Positions 37,201 through 44,635 of a stretch of DNA of 49,980 nucleotides are shown piece by piece. The notes below the pieces were generated by a model. It did no database searches and was not told the DNA's origin. It was given only the letters and a program-made list of their open reading frames with translations. The position numbers and the translations under genes were made by a program. The stretch is from Microbacterium sp. 18062 (GTDB taxonomy: Bacteria; Actinomycetota; Actinomycetes; Actinomycetales; Microbacteriaceae), in assembly GCF_902706225.1 (NCBI RefSeq), contig NZ_CACSKB010000031.1, forward strand, positions 1 to 49,980, in the 5' to 3' direction. Each line of letters starts with the position of its first letter. Position 1 is the first letter of the stretch.

Positions 37201-38387
37201 ACGAGCAGATCGAGTTGACCGCGGAGGACGGGTCGACGTACACCGACATCCCGACCTCGGGTCGTTCGGTCAACTTCGGCGTGAACGAGGCCACCGGCGA
37301 GGTCTGGGTCTCCACTTGGGGCTCCACCGGCAAGGTCGACTTCATCACGGTGGCCGAGAGCGCCGCGCCGTCCGTGCTCTCGCAGCCCGAGGACGCCGTC
37401 GCGGTGGCCGGCTCGACCGCCGAGTTCGTCGCGACCGCGTCGGGTTCCCCGGCGCCGACCGTGCAGTGGCAGGCCAGCACCGGCGACGCCGACTGGACCG
37501 ACGTCGCCGGTGCGACCGCGGAGACCCTCGAGATCGAGGCGACGCGCGAGCTGCACGCCAGCCAGTACCGTGCGGTGTTCACGAACGAGCACGGCACGGT
37601 GACCTCGGACGCGGCCACCCTCACGGTGGAGTACGCGCCGGTGGTCACCTCCTCGCCGCTCTCGACGAGCGTCGCGGTCGGCTCGGACGCGACCTTCACC
37701 GCATCCGCCGAGGGGCGCCCCGCGCCCGCGGTCGTGTGGCAGGTCAAGACGGGCGACGACCACTGGGAGATCGTCGAGGGCGCCACGTCGACGACCCTCA
37801 CGGTCGCCGAGGTGACTCGTGAGGACCGCGGCAACCAGTACCGCGCCGTGTTCGTCAACGCGATCGGCGAGGCGGCCACGGCTGCCGCGACGCTCGCGGT
37901 CGACGTCCCGAAGCCGGGCGAGCCCGCCGACTGGCGCTCGTTCGTCCCGGCGGACACCTTCGCCCTGCTCGAGCAGGACGCGGGCGGTCTCACCGCGGTG
38001 CAGAACGGCACGACCGTGACGATCAGCGGGATCGACGTCGCCGACGGCGAGTGGGTGCACGTGTTCGGCTACTCCACGCCGGTGTACCTCGACGCGTTCC
38101 TCGTGAACGGAGGCTCGACGACCGTCTCGGTCGCGGGCTTCGGCGAGGGCACGCACCACCTGGCAGTGTACGACGCCTCGAACACCCTGCTCGGGCACGT
38201 CCCGTTCGTCATCGCGGCGGACGGCACCGGCACGGTCGTCGAGACGCCGGCGGGCGCCACGGTGCTCGCGAAGACCGGCATGCAGGACGGCGCGATGGCC
38301 CCGTACGCCGCGGCCGGTGCGCTGGCGCTGTTGCTCGGACTCGCGCTCGTCGCGATCCGGGTGCGCCGCGCTCGCACGGCCGGGTAG
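34251..38387 (+). CDS. Large wall-anchored surface protein with duplicated propeller-like region, Ig-like domains and LAKTG signal
   Basis: 1378 residues. Signal peptide 1-33 (cleavage AFA-DE). Two copies of a YVTN/propeller-like region (about 40-420 and 580-1035) share FSPYGVAVDPDVNGEA, VVVYSASQGAPTDADRVF, GPRRIAVND, YITVLDLTKRG and GLLYSANLDAGVTVYDIAN. Between them, about 430-570, is one copy of the GxxWTS...IAVKL domain that occurs four times in the protein at 39622. Two Ig-like domains follow (about 1040-1220), then a FGYSTP module and LAKTG (1339-1343), a helix and RVRRARTAG: an LAxTG sorting signal for class E sortase. GAAAGG precedes ATG 34251. DtxR-like promoter. Likely role: capture of iron chelate or haem at the wall (inference); no HtaA or NEAT domain is seen. 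Confidence 0.85.
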   Translation: MRDDTSSSRRRLGIAIAAVTSFGLVATPVAAFADEGDGASSWNASVESLDTGVTSGYQLAYDRTGQQVYIADAQWRVEQKVIGTPENEPFSWEGVTSNSQTSMRTTFSPYGVAVDPDVNGEAVVVTTTARQQDAEYGFGGGVVVYSASQGAPTDADRVFDYADGSPVFSGPRRIAVNDEKNLAYVTSLGDSRGASTREGYITVLDLTKRGTESVIAQVTVPDAAGAVGVAVDEVNDLVYVGGYADNGIETLYVIDGEKIDASDPTSFALNDGAISALPAVVGGNARPTYNAELEKVYVSAYDDSTITVVEGDVDSDAYGEIVKVIDVTTGSSASNTGTNAVEVDAERGLLYSANLDAGVTVYDIANDYEQLSFTAEDGSVYADVQTSGRAVKLAVNEATGEVWVSNWGSAGTVDVIDLAYETAGPAEPTILSADAPNDVNDPKATLFYPSEWTVGEPLVIRGERWTSTSGAGARIAVKLDANGTNPNVLPSEPEDAPDGVWQIIDANADGTFEVEISPFPTPENSWTSPSTPAWEAGTTHRVSLLTGSLGLGTERESVARGLTVNVDLVAAEEPSEEGFWSATVTSKDSGVANGYELAEAGGKVYVSDAQWSTATRDAETGETTFTPGTGKIVVFDTATGELEATHDFTGLRRNDGTAHGVVTTEPSGKIVAYDATSKELTATHSFLDLSRNDGSGKESEGFAWSADSPNSQSSMRSTFSPYGVAVDPDVNGEATIVTTTARQRDPEAAFGGGVVVYSASQGAPTDADRVFRFDDGTPVFAGPRRIAVNDATNQAFVTNLGNSRGSGPDGYITVLDLTKRGADSVVAQITVPDAAGSVGVAVDEANNLIYVGGYADGGEAGLDVETLYVIDGDAIDGSDPQDHALNDGAITALDAVVGPNARPTFSEGLKRVYVSAYDDSVITVVDADPASGTYGTVIDSIEVTTGSSGSATGTNAVEVDAERGLLYSANLDAGVTVYDIANGHEQIELTAEDGSTYTDIPTSGRSVNFGVNEATGEVWVSTWGSTGKVDFITVAESAAPSVLSQPEDAVAVAGSTAEFVATASGSPAPTVQWQASTGDADWTDVAGATAETLEIEATRELHASQYRAVFTNEHGTVTSDAATLTVEYAPVVTSSPLSTSVAVGSDATFTASAEGRPAPAVVWQVKTGDDHWEIVEGATSTTLTVAEVTREDRGNQYRAVFVNAIGEAATAAATLAVDVPKPGEPADWRSFVPADTFALLEQDAGGLTAVQNGTTVTISGIDVADGEWVHVFGYSTPVYLDAFLVNGGSTTVSVAGFGEGTHHLAVYDASNTLLGHVPFVIAADGTGTVVETPAGATVLAKTGMQDGAMAPYAAAGALALLLGLALVAIRVRRARTAG

Positions 38388-38396
38388 GCGCGAAGC

Positions 38397-38432
38397 GGTG
38401 GGGGCGGGCGGCTTCGGCCGTCCGCCCCCACC
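38397..38432 (+). terminator. Strong hairpin after the first surface protein
   Basis: GGTGGGGGCGGGCGG (38397-38411) and CCGTCCGCCCCCACC (38418-38432) form a 15-bp stem, one G:T mismatch apart, with loop CTTCGG. It is 10 nt after the stop codon and separates the two transcription units of the locus. Confidence 0.8.
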
Positions 38433-38459
38433 GTGTCCGTCGTCACGTCCTCCGGGCAC

Positions 38460-38504
38460 TTGACCGATACAAAAGGTATGCCTAGCCTTATTCACATCTG
38501 ATGT
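38460..38504 (+). promoter_or_regulatory. Promoter with DtxR/IdeR-like iron box, second
   Basis: TTGACC (38460-38465) and TAGCCT (38483-38488) are exactly 17 bp apart. The DtxR-like box at 38472-38490 (AAGG and CCTT arms around TATGCCTAG, 12 of 19 consensus positions) covers the spacer and -10. ACATC-T-GATGT (38494-38504) lies at the expected start of transcription. Drives the import operon. Confidence 0.75.
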
Positions 38505-38551
38505 TGTGCGCGAAGGCATCCCGACTCCTCGCGTTGTGGGGCGATGCACTG

Positions 38552-39547
38552 ATGAACCTGTCCAAGACGCTGCGCGTCGGCGCGATGCTGATCGTCTCTG
38601 TCCTGGGCCTCGCCGCCTGCGCGGGGGAGGCCCCGGCACCGACGCGGGACCAGGGCCCCACGCGCACGATCGTCGACGTGGAAGGCACCGAGGTCGAGGT
38701 GCCCGACCACCCGCAGCGCGTCGTGACGCTGTCCGAGCCGACGCTCGACGGCGTGCTCGCGCTCGGGGTGACTCCGATCGGCACCGTCACGGGCCGGGGA
38801 CAGGCGACGGTTCCGAACTACCTCGCCGGCGTCGCCGGCGGGATACCTCTCCTCGGTGGTGTGGCACAGCCCAACTTCGAGGCGATCGGGGCGGCGGATC
38901 CCGACCTGATCCTCGTCGACGGCACGAGCGTCAACAACAACCCTCCGGTGATCGAGGCGCTCCGCCAGATCGCGCCGGTGGTCTACACCGGGTACGCCGG
39001 CGGGGACTGGCGCACGAACTTCGAACTGGTCGCCGATGCGCTGGGCATGGCCGACGAGGGTGCCGAGGTGCTGGCCGACTACGACGCGCACGTCGCCGAG
39101 GCGAAGACGCGCCTCACCGCGTATGCCGACGACACCTTCTCGATCGTGCGCTGGCAGGGCGGCTCGGCCGCCCTCATCCTCAAGGAGCTGCCGCCCGGCC
39201 GCGCCCTCACCGATCTCGGGCTGCAGCGGCCGGAGAACCAGGATGTGAACGGTCGCGGACACTCCGAGCCGGTCTCGCTCGAGAACCTGCAGCAGATCGA
39301 CGCGGACTGGATCTTCTTCGGCACGCTCGGCGGCTCGAGCGTCGACAACCCGAGCGCCGGCGGCGGCACGGACACCTCGGATGCGGAGCTCGCCCTGGCC
39401 GATGCGGTCGCCGTGCCCGGCTTCGCCGAGCTGACCGCCTACCGGGCGGACCGCATCATCCTCGTCGACGGGTCCGCGTGGACCTCGACGGGCGGACCGA
39501 TCCTCATGACCCGCATCGTCGACGACGTGGTGCAGGCCCTCGGATGA
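38552..39547 (+). CDS. Iron-siderophore type ABC transporter substrate-binding lipoprotein
   Basis: 331-residue FecB/FhuD-type (class III) binding protein. Signal with lipobox LAAC near residue 23, then two lobes joined by a helix: RTIVDVEGTEVEVPDHPQRV, PNFEAIGAADPDLILVDGTS, APVVYTGYAGGDWRTNFELV, and late LQQIDADWIFFG. It would collect a ferric siderophore, haem or corrinoid outside the membrane and pass it to the permeases at 43589-45684. Start ATG 38552 gives a normal signal peptide; upstream in-frame starts reach back to the promoter. It begins the import operon but the permease genes come only after two surface-protein genes. Confidence 0.9.
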   Translation: MNLSKTLRVGAMLIVSVLGLAACAGEAPAPTRDQGPTRTIVDVEGTEVEVPDHPQRVVTLSEPTLDGVLALGVTPIGTVTGRGQATVPNYLAGVAGGIPLLGGVAQPNFEAIGAADPDLILVDGTSVNNNPPVIEALRQIAPVVYTGYAGGDWRTNFELVADALGMADEGAEVLADYDAHVAEAKTRLTAYADDTFSIVRWQGGSAALILKELPPGRALTDLGLQRPENQDVNGRGHSEPVSLENLQQIDADWIFFGTLGGSSVDNPSAGGGTDTSDAELALADAVAVPGFAELTAYRADRIILVDGSAWTSTGGPILMTRIVDDVVQALG

Positions 39548-39621
39548 CCCGGGCACGGTCCTCCGACCGCGTCCCCCACGAACCCCATAGACGCACCACA
39601 CGCCGACCCGGAGAGCAGACC

Positions 39622-42600
39622 ATGCGAAACCGCTCCACACCCGCCGCCGACCGCATGCGGCGGTGGGCCGCCACCGCGATCGTGGCGGCCCTCGTCGCCG
39701 CCGGATCGATCGGCGCCGCCGCCCACGCCGACGACGGGATCGTGACGGAGGAGGCCGCGGTCTCGTCGGCGGCGACCGACGAGGCGACGATCGCACCCGC
39801 GGAGGAACCGGCGGAGGACGCCGGGAACGACACGGACGGCGCGACACCCGCCTCCGCAACGGGCGCGGCGTCAGCGTCGGCCTCACCGGAGCCGGTGTCC
39901 GCGGAGACGGCTCCGGGAAAGACCCGGACGACACCCGGCGAGTCCGCTCAGGCGCCGACGGACGCGACCATGGTCGGCGAGTCGGATCCCGAGCCGATCG
40001 AGCACGTCGGCGTCGAGTACGCGACGGCCGACGGGGCGACCTACTACGTGGCCGAGAGCGTGGAGCCGGGCGCGCCGATCCGGCTCTCCGGCTCTGGCTG
40101 GACCACCCTTGCCGGCGATGCCGGGTCGGTCATCGCGGTGCGGCTCTCCGGCGCCGACGGTCTCATCTCGACCAAGCACGAGGTCACCCATCCGGTGACC
40201 GGCGCCGTGCAGGCCAACAAGACCATCTACGGCATCGTGCAGGCGAGCGCGGCCGGCGAGTGGGAGCTCGAGATCCCCTTCCCGACGATCGACGACGCCT
40301 CGGAGGCATGGGCTCCGGGCGACACGCGCACGATCACGCTGCTGACCGGCTCGCTGCTGACCGGCGACGTCGTGCGCAGCGCTCCCGCCCCCGTCACGGT
40401 CGCCGCGTCCGACGCCGAGACGTACACCGTCACCGACGGCGCCGGTCGGGAGATCACCTACACGGTGCCGACGGTCGTCGTCCCGGGCGAGGACATCGTG
40501 GTGTCGGGCACGAACTGGCGGGTGCTCGACGGCTCGAAGGGCTCGGTGTTCTCCGTGCTGATCGACGCGACCCGTTCCGGCGACCCGAACACGGTCTACA
40601 CCACCCGTGACGTGGTGAACCCCGTCACGGGCGAGGTGTCGACCGACAAACGTCTGCACGCGATCGTCGAGGCGGATGCGGACGGCGACTGGCGGGCGAC
40701 GATCCCCTACCCGACGGCCGAGAACGCACAGCTGTCGGACGGCACGTGGACCGACTGGGCGGCGGGATCCACGCACCAGATCCGATTCCTCTCCGGAACG
40801 CTCGAGACGCGCACTCCCGACGTCACCCGCTCGCTGAACGCCGACGTGAGGATCGAAGGAACGCCGCCGGCCGGCCCGAGCGATCCGCCCGCCTGGGCGC
40901 ACGAGACCGTCTCCTTCACGGATGCGGCGACCGGCGACGTCGCGACCGCGTGGGTGGAGAAGGACATCGACGCGGGCAGCGGGGCCACCATCCGGATCAA
41001 GGGCACCGGCTGGACGACCCGTGCCGGCACCGGCGCCTCGACGGTCGCGATCAAGCTGAACCACGGCGACGGCCAGCAGTACACGCGCGAAGGGTCCGGC
41101 GTCGTGCAGCATCCGTCCGCCGTCGGCGACGACACCATCTGGACGCTGCTCGCGCCGTCGAACCCCCAGGACCATCCGAACGTCGTCACGATCGACGCCG
41201 ACGGAGACTTCGAGGTCGAGATCGACGCGCCGGACGGACTCACCGCCGGTCAGTACCTGAGCGTGCTGTTCCAGTCCGGACGCTTCGACCCGGACGACGT
41301 CCTCCGCACGGTCACGACCGGATACCTCACCGTCGGGGGCGTCCCGTACGAGGGCGGGGGCGCTGCGGAGGAGGTCACCTGCGTGCCGACCGTCTCGGAG
41401 CCGACCGTGACGATCGAGGACCCCCAGGCCGGACTCGGCGGCACCCTGCGGGTCACCGGCGCCGGGTGGTGCCACCCGGACGAGAACCGGGGAGGATCCG
41501 CGATCGCGTTCAAGATCGACGAGGGCGCGTACAGCCATCTCACCGCCGATCTGCACCAGAACCAGACGATCTGGGCGGTCGCGACCGCGGAAGCCGCCGA
41601 CGGGACGTTCGACATCGAGATCCCCCTGCCGGACGGCACCACCTCCGGTGCGAACGGCTCCACGCCGGCGTTCGCGCAGGGCGCGCACACGCTGCGGCTG
41701 CTCAGCGGATCGCTGAAATCGGGCGACACCGTGCGCTCGGTGCTCTCCGGGGAGTTCGTGGTCGGCGACTATCGCCCGAACGGCGCCCCCGACCCGCTGG
41801 ACGCGGCCACGCTGACGTCGGCGAACACGGGCGGGGTCACGATCTCCAAGAGCGACGCGGCGCTGACCGTCGTCGTTCCCGACGCGCAGCAGGGCGACTG
41901 GATCTTCCTCACCCCCTACGCGGTCGACGGCTCGCCCCGCTACCCGTGGCGGAGCACTTGGTTCCAGGCCGACGCGTCCGGGGTCGTGGTCGCGCCGCTC
42001 GCCGGCGCGACCCTGCCGGTCGGCACCCTCAAGGTCGCCGTGCAGTCGGGCAACCAGGGCGAGCTCGGCGCGCTGCGCGGCTGGGGCCGGCTGACGGTCG
42101 AGGCGCCGCCGGCCGCCGACTCCGGCGGCGACGCGGGCGGCACGGCCGTCGTCCCCGCGCCGTCGGCGGACGGCCAGGCCGCGGCGACGCGCCCCGTCTA
42201 CACCCTCGCCGACCGCTCCGCCGCGCAGGCGCAGGTCCCCGAGCACGTGCCCGACGCGCCGTTCGCGACCGACGAGGGGCTGACGTCCGACAACGCGGGC
42301 GACGTCACCGGGTTTCAGGACGGCACCGTCGTCACGATCACGTTGCCTGGCACCCAGCCGGGCGACTGGGTGTACCTCTACGCGTACTCCACCCCGATCC
42401 CCGTCGGCTGGATCCAGGTCGACGAGAACAGGCAGGTGCGCGTCGACGTCGCCGCTCTGACGGCGGGCACGCACAAGCTCGCGGTGCTCGACGAGGACGG
42501 CGAGCTGATCGGCTGGACGACGGCGACGGTCACGGCGAGCGAGTCGACGGCGGCGGATGCGGACACCGAGGCATCCGCGCAGCCGGGCGCCGCCGACGCG

Positions 42601-42753
42601 ACCACGGCGACCCCGATCTCCGCCACCGGCGGGCTGAGCGCCGCCGACTGGTGGCTGCTCGGCGGCGGCGCGGTGCTCGTGCTCGCCGCCCTCGCGATCG
42701 TGCTCGTCGTCCGTCGGCGGCGGACGAGCTCCGCCGCGGGGAGCCGGTCGTGA
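39622..42753 (+). CDS. Surface protein with four copies of an unnamed domain
   Basis: 1043 residues. Signal peptide 1-36 (cleavage AHA-DD), an Ala/Thr/Ser/Pro/Glu-rich linker to about 125, then four related domains of roughly 115-145 residues: R1 LSGSGWTTLAGDAGSVIAVR, R2 VSGTNWRVLDGSKGSVFSVL, R3 IKGTGWTTRAGTGASTVAIK, R4 VTGAGWCHPDENRGGSAIAF; each ends with an LLTGS/FLSGT/FQSGR/LLSGS strand. Two C-terminal modules follow (GDWIFLTPYA, GDWVYLYAYSTPIPVGW). The end PISATGG (998-1004), helix and RRRR is a degenerate sorting signal. GGAGAG stands about 8 nt before ATG 39622. The stop overlaps the next start (GTGA). Binding of the iron ligand is inferred from context only. Confidence 0.8.
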   Translation: MRNRSTPAADRMRRWAATAIVAALVAAGSIGAAAHADDGIVTEEAAVSSAATDEATIAPAEEPAEDAGNDTDGATPASATGAASASASPEPVSAETAPGKTRTTPGESAQAPTDATMVGESDPEPIEHVGVEYATADGATYYVAESVEPGAPIRLSGSGWTTLAGDAGSVIAVRLSGADGLISTKHEVTHPVTGAVQANKTIYGIVQASAAGEWELEIPFPTIDDASEAWAPGDTRTITLLTGSLLTGDVVRSAPAPVTVAASDAETYTVTDGAGREITYTVPTVVVPGEDIVVSGTNWRVLDGSKGSVFSVLIDATRSGDPNTVYTTRDVVNPVTGEVSTDKRLHAIVEADADGDWRATIPYPTAENAQLSDGTWTDWAAGSTHQIRFLSGTLETRTPDVTRSLNADVRIEGTPPAGPSDPPAWAHETVSFTDAATGDVATAWVEKDIDAGSGATIRIKGTGWTTRAGTGASTVAIKLNHGDGQQYTREGSGVVQHPSAVGDDTIWTLLAPSNPQDHPNVVTIDADGDFEVEIDAPDGLTAGQYLSVLFQSGRFDPDDVLRTVTTGYLTVGGVPYEGGGAAEEVTCVPTVSEPTVTIEDPQAGLGGTLRVTGAGWCHPDENRGGSAIAFKIDEGAYSHLTADLHQNQTIWAVATAEAADGTFDIEIPLPDGTTSGANGSTPAFAQGAHTLRLLSGSLKSGDTVRSVLSGEFVVGDYRPNGAPDPLDAATLTSANTGGVTISKSDAALTVVVPDAQQGDWIFLTPYAVDGSPRYPWRSTWFQADASGVVVAPLAGATLPVGTLKVAVQSGNQGELGALRGWGRLTVEAPPAADSGGDAGGTAVVPAPSADGQAAATRPVYTLADRSAAQAQVPEHVPDAPFATDEGLTSDNAGDVTGFQDGTVVTITLPGTQPGDWVYLYAYSTPIPVGWIQVDENRQVRVDVAALTAGTHKLAVLDEDGELIGWTTATVTASESTAADADTEASAQPGAADATTATPISATGGLSAADWWLLGGGAVLVLAALAIVLVVRRRRTSSAAGSRS

Positions 42754-43592
42754 CGCGCCGCGCGGGCACGCCCCGCCGGTCGAGGCTCGCCGCGGCGCTC
42801 CTCGCCGCGGGGGTGACGCTCGCCGTGCTGCTCCCGGCGGCGCCGGCCGCCGCCATCCCGCCCGACGGCGCGGGCCCGGACACACCGGGCACGTCCGCAT
42901 CGGTGTCTCCCCGCACGCTCGAGCCGTGCCAGACGATCGGCTTCACCGTATCGGGCTACCCGGGCGGCGAGACCCTCTACGTCAAGATCGACGACGGCAT
43001 CGGCTACGGCGGCGAGTCGGTGCAGGGCGGGGGTGTCTGGTACATGCAGGCCATCCCGGCATCCGGCACGGTCAGTGGCTCGTTCGAGCTGCCCTGCGGC
43101 ATCGCGGCCGGGTCGCACTGGCTGCGATTCCTCGCGAGCGAGGAGATCCGTGACGCCGACGGCGCCTACCAGGGCGTGATCGGCTACACCCGTCGCGGCG
43201 GGAGCGACTTCACCGTCGTCGCGGCGAGCGGAGGGGCGAACGCCGACACGGGCACCGACGGATCGAACGGATCGGGTGGGTCGAGCGGACGGGGAGGTGC
43301 AGCGCCCGCGGCCGGGACGACGGTGGGATCGGGCTCCGAGCAGGTGAGCGGTCAAGGGGGCGTGCTCTCGATCGACCCGGGCGCCGTCGAGACACCGGAG
43401 CCGACGCCCACGCCCACGGCGACGTCCGCACCGTCCCCCACGGCGACCCCGGTCGCGTCCGCGACGTCGGAGGGGACGGCGGCCGGACTGCCCGTGGTCG
43501 GGCTGGTCGGCGCCGGCGTGCTCGTGCTCGCGGGCGGCGGCATCGCCGCCTGGCTGCTGCTGCGCAGGCGCGGCGACGCACCCGCGCGATGA
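42750..43592 (+). CDS. Small membrane-anchored surface protein of the iron locus
   Basis: 280 residues. Signal peptide to about residue 35 (AAA-IP), one beta-rich domain (about 50-155: VSPRTLEPCQTIGFTVSGYP, YVKIDDGIGYGGESVQGGGV, LPCGIAAGSHWLRFLASEEI) that looks like a single, diverged copy of the repeat in the preceding protein, a Gly/Ser and Thr/Pro linker (PEPTPTPTATSAPSPTATP) and a C-terminal helix with LLLRRRGDAPAR. No TG sorting motif, so it is probably held by the helix. Two cysteines may form a disulfide. Overlaps the genes on both sides by 4 nt, so its amount is tied to the transporter. Confidence 0.75.
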   Translation: MTRRAGTPRRSRLAAALLAAGVTLAVLLPAAPAAAIPPDGAGPDTPGTSASVSPRTLEPCQTIGFTVSGYPGGETLYVKIDDGIGYGGESVQGGGVWYMQAIPASGTVSGSFELPCGIAAGSHWLRFLASEEIRDADGAYQGVIGYTRRGGSDFTVVAASGGANADTGTDGSNGSGGSSGRGGAAPAAGTTVGSGSEQVSGQGGVLSIDPGAVETPEPTPTPTATSAPSPTATPVASATSEGTAAGLPVVGLVGAGVLVLAGGGIAAWLLLRRRGDAPAR

Positions 43593-44635
43593 CGGCGACG
43601 GTGCGCGGCGCGGGCCCGTCGCCCGCTCCGGTGCGTCGACGCGCCACCGTGCGCACCCTGGGCGTCCTGGGAGCCCTCGGCGCCCTCGTCCTGCTCGCAC
43701 TGGTGTCGGTGTCGGTGGGCTCCAACCCGCTCCCGTTCGGCGAGGTGTGGAACCTGCTGCTGCATCCCGACGACGGCTTCGCGTCGATCGTCGTGCACGA
43801 GCAGCGCATCCCGCGCACCCTCCTCGTGGTCGTCGTCGGCGCGGCGCTCGGCGTGGCCGGCGCGCTGATGCAGTCGCTCACCCGCAATCCGCTCGCCGAC
43901 CCCGGGATCCTCGGCGTCAACGCCGGCGCATCGCTCGCCGTCGTCGTGGCCGTCGCGGTGTTCGGCGTCGCGAGCATCTGGTTCTACCTGTGGTTCGCGT
44001 TCGCGGGTGCGGCGCTCGCCGCGGTCGCCGTGTATCTTCTCGGCGGTGCGGGGCGGCAGAGTCCCACCCCGGCGCGGCTGGCCCTCGCGGGCGTCGCGAT
44101 CAGCATGGCGATCTCGGCGCTCGTGCAGACGGTGATCCTCGCCGACCAGAACGCGTTCAACGAGTTCCGGTTCTGGGCGGCGGGATCCGTCGAGGGCCGC
44201 GGCTACCCCGTGCTGTTCGCCGTCGCCGGGTTCATCGCCGTCGGCCTCGTGCTCGCGTTGAGCGCGGCGCCGGCGCTGAACGCCCTCGCGCTCGGCGAGG
44301 ACACCGGCCGCGCCCTCGGGGTGCGGGTGGCCCGTACACGCGCGCTCGTCATGGTCGCGGTGACCCTGCTGGCCGGGGCGGCCACCGCCGCCGTCGGCCC
44401 GATCATGTTCATCGGGCTCGGCGTGCCCTACCTCGCGCGGGCGATCTGCGGGCCGGACCAGCGCTGGGTCGTCCCGTACTCGATCGTGGCGGCGCCCGTC
44501 GTGCTGCTGGTGGCCGATGTGCTCGCGCGCGTCGTGATCGCCCCCCAGGAGGTGCAGGTCGGGATCATGGCGGCCATCCTCGGCGGCCCGGTCTTCATCG
44601 CGATCGTGCGCCGGCGCAGGATCGAGGCACTGTGA
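43589..44635 (+). CDS. FecCD-family ABC transporter permease, first
   Basis: 348-residue permease of the iron-siderophore/haem/B12 type with about ten helices. RIPRTLLVVVVGAALGVAGA, MQSLTRNPLADPGILGVNAG, GRALGVRVARTRALVMVAVT and GPIMFIGLGVPYLARAI are classical FecCD motifs, the last being the ATPase-coupling loop. Starts with ATG in a 4-nt overlap with the surface protein gene and overlaps the second permease by 4 nt (GTGA). Forms a heterodimer channel with the next product (family knowledge). Confidence 0.95.
   Translation: MTATVRGAGPSPAPVRRRATVRTLGVLGALGALVLLALVSVSVGSNPLPFGEVWNLLLHPDDGFASIVVHEQRIPRTLLVVVVGAALGVAGALMQSLTRNPLADPGILGVNAGASLAVVVAVAVFGVASIWFYLWFAFAGAALAAVAVYLLGGAGRQSPTPARLALAGVAISMAISALVQTVILADQNAFNEFRFWAAGSVEGRGYPVLFAVAGFIAVGLVLALSAAPALNALALGEDTGRALGVRVARTRALVMVAVTLLAGAATAAVGPIMFIGLGVPYLARAICGPDQRWVVPYSIVAAPVVLLVADVLARVVIAPQEVQVGIMAAILGGPVFIAIVRRRRIEAL

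Noticed and set aside
34266..38639. Long open frame on the minus strand (over 1400 codons) opposite the surface protein
   Set aside because: Shadow of third-position GC in a high-GC gene: Arg/His/Asp/Val-rich composition, no domains, and the plus-strand gene has signal peptide, repeats and anchor.
39883..42900. Long open frame on the minus strand (about 1000 codons) opposite the 1043-aa protein
   Set aside because: Arg/Gly/Val/Asp-rich shadow without any recognisable motif; plus-strand frame is well supported.
34251..43592. HtaA or NEAT haem-binding domains in the surface proteins
   Set aside because: No HtaA- or NEAT-like tyrosine motifs seen; the domains are Ig-like, propeller-like and an unnamed repeat.
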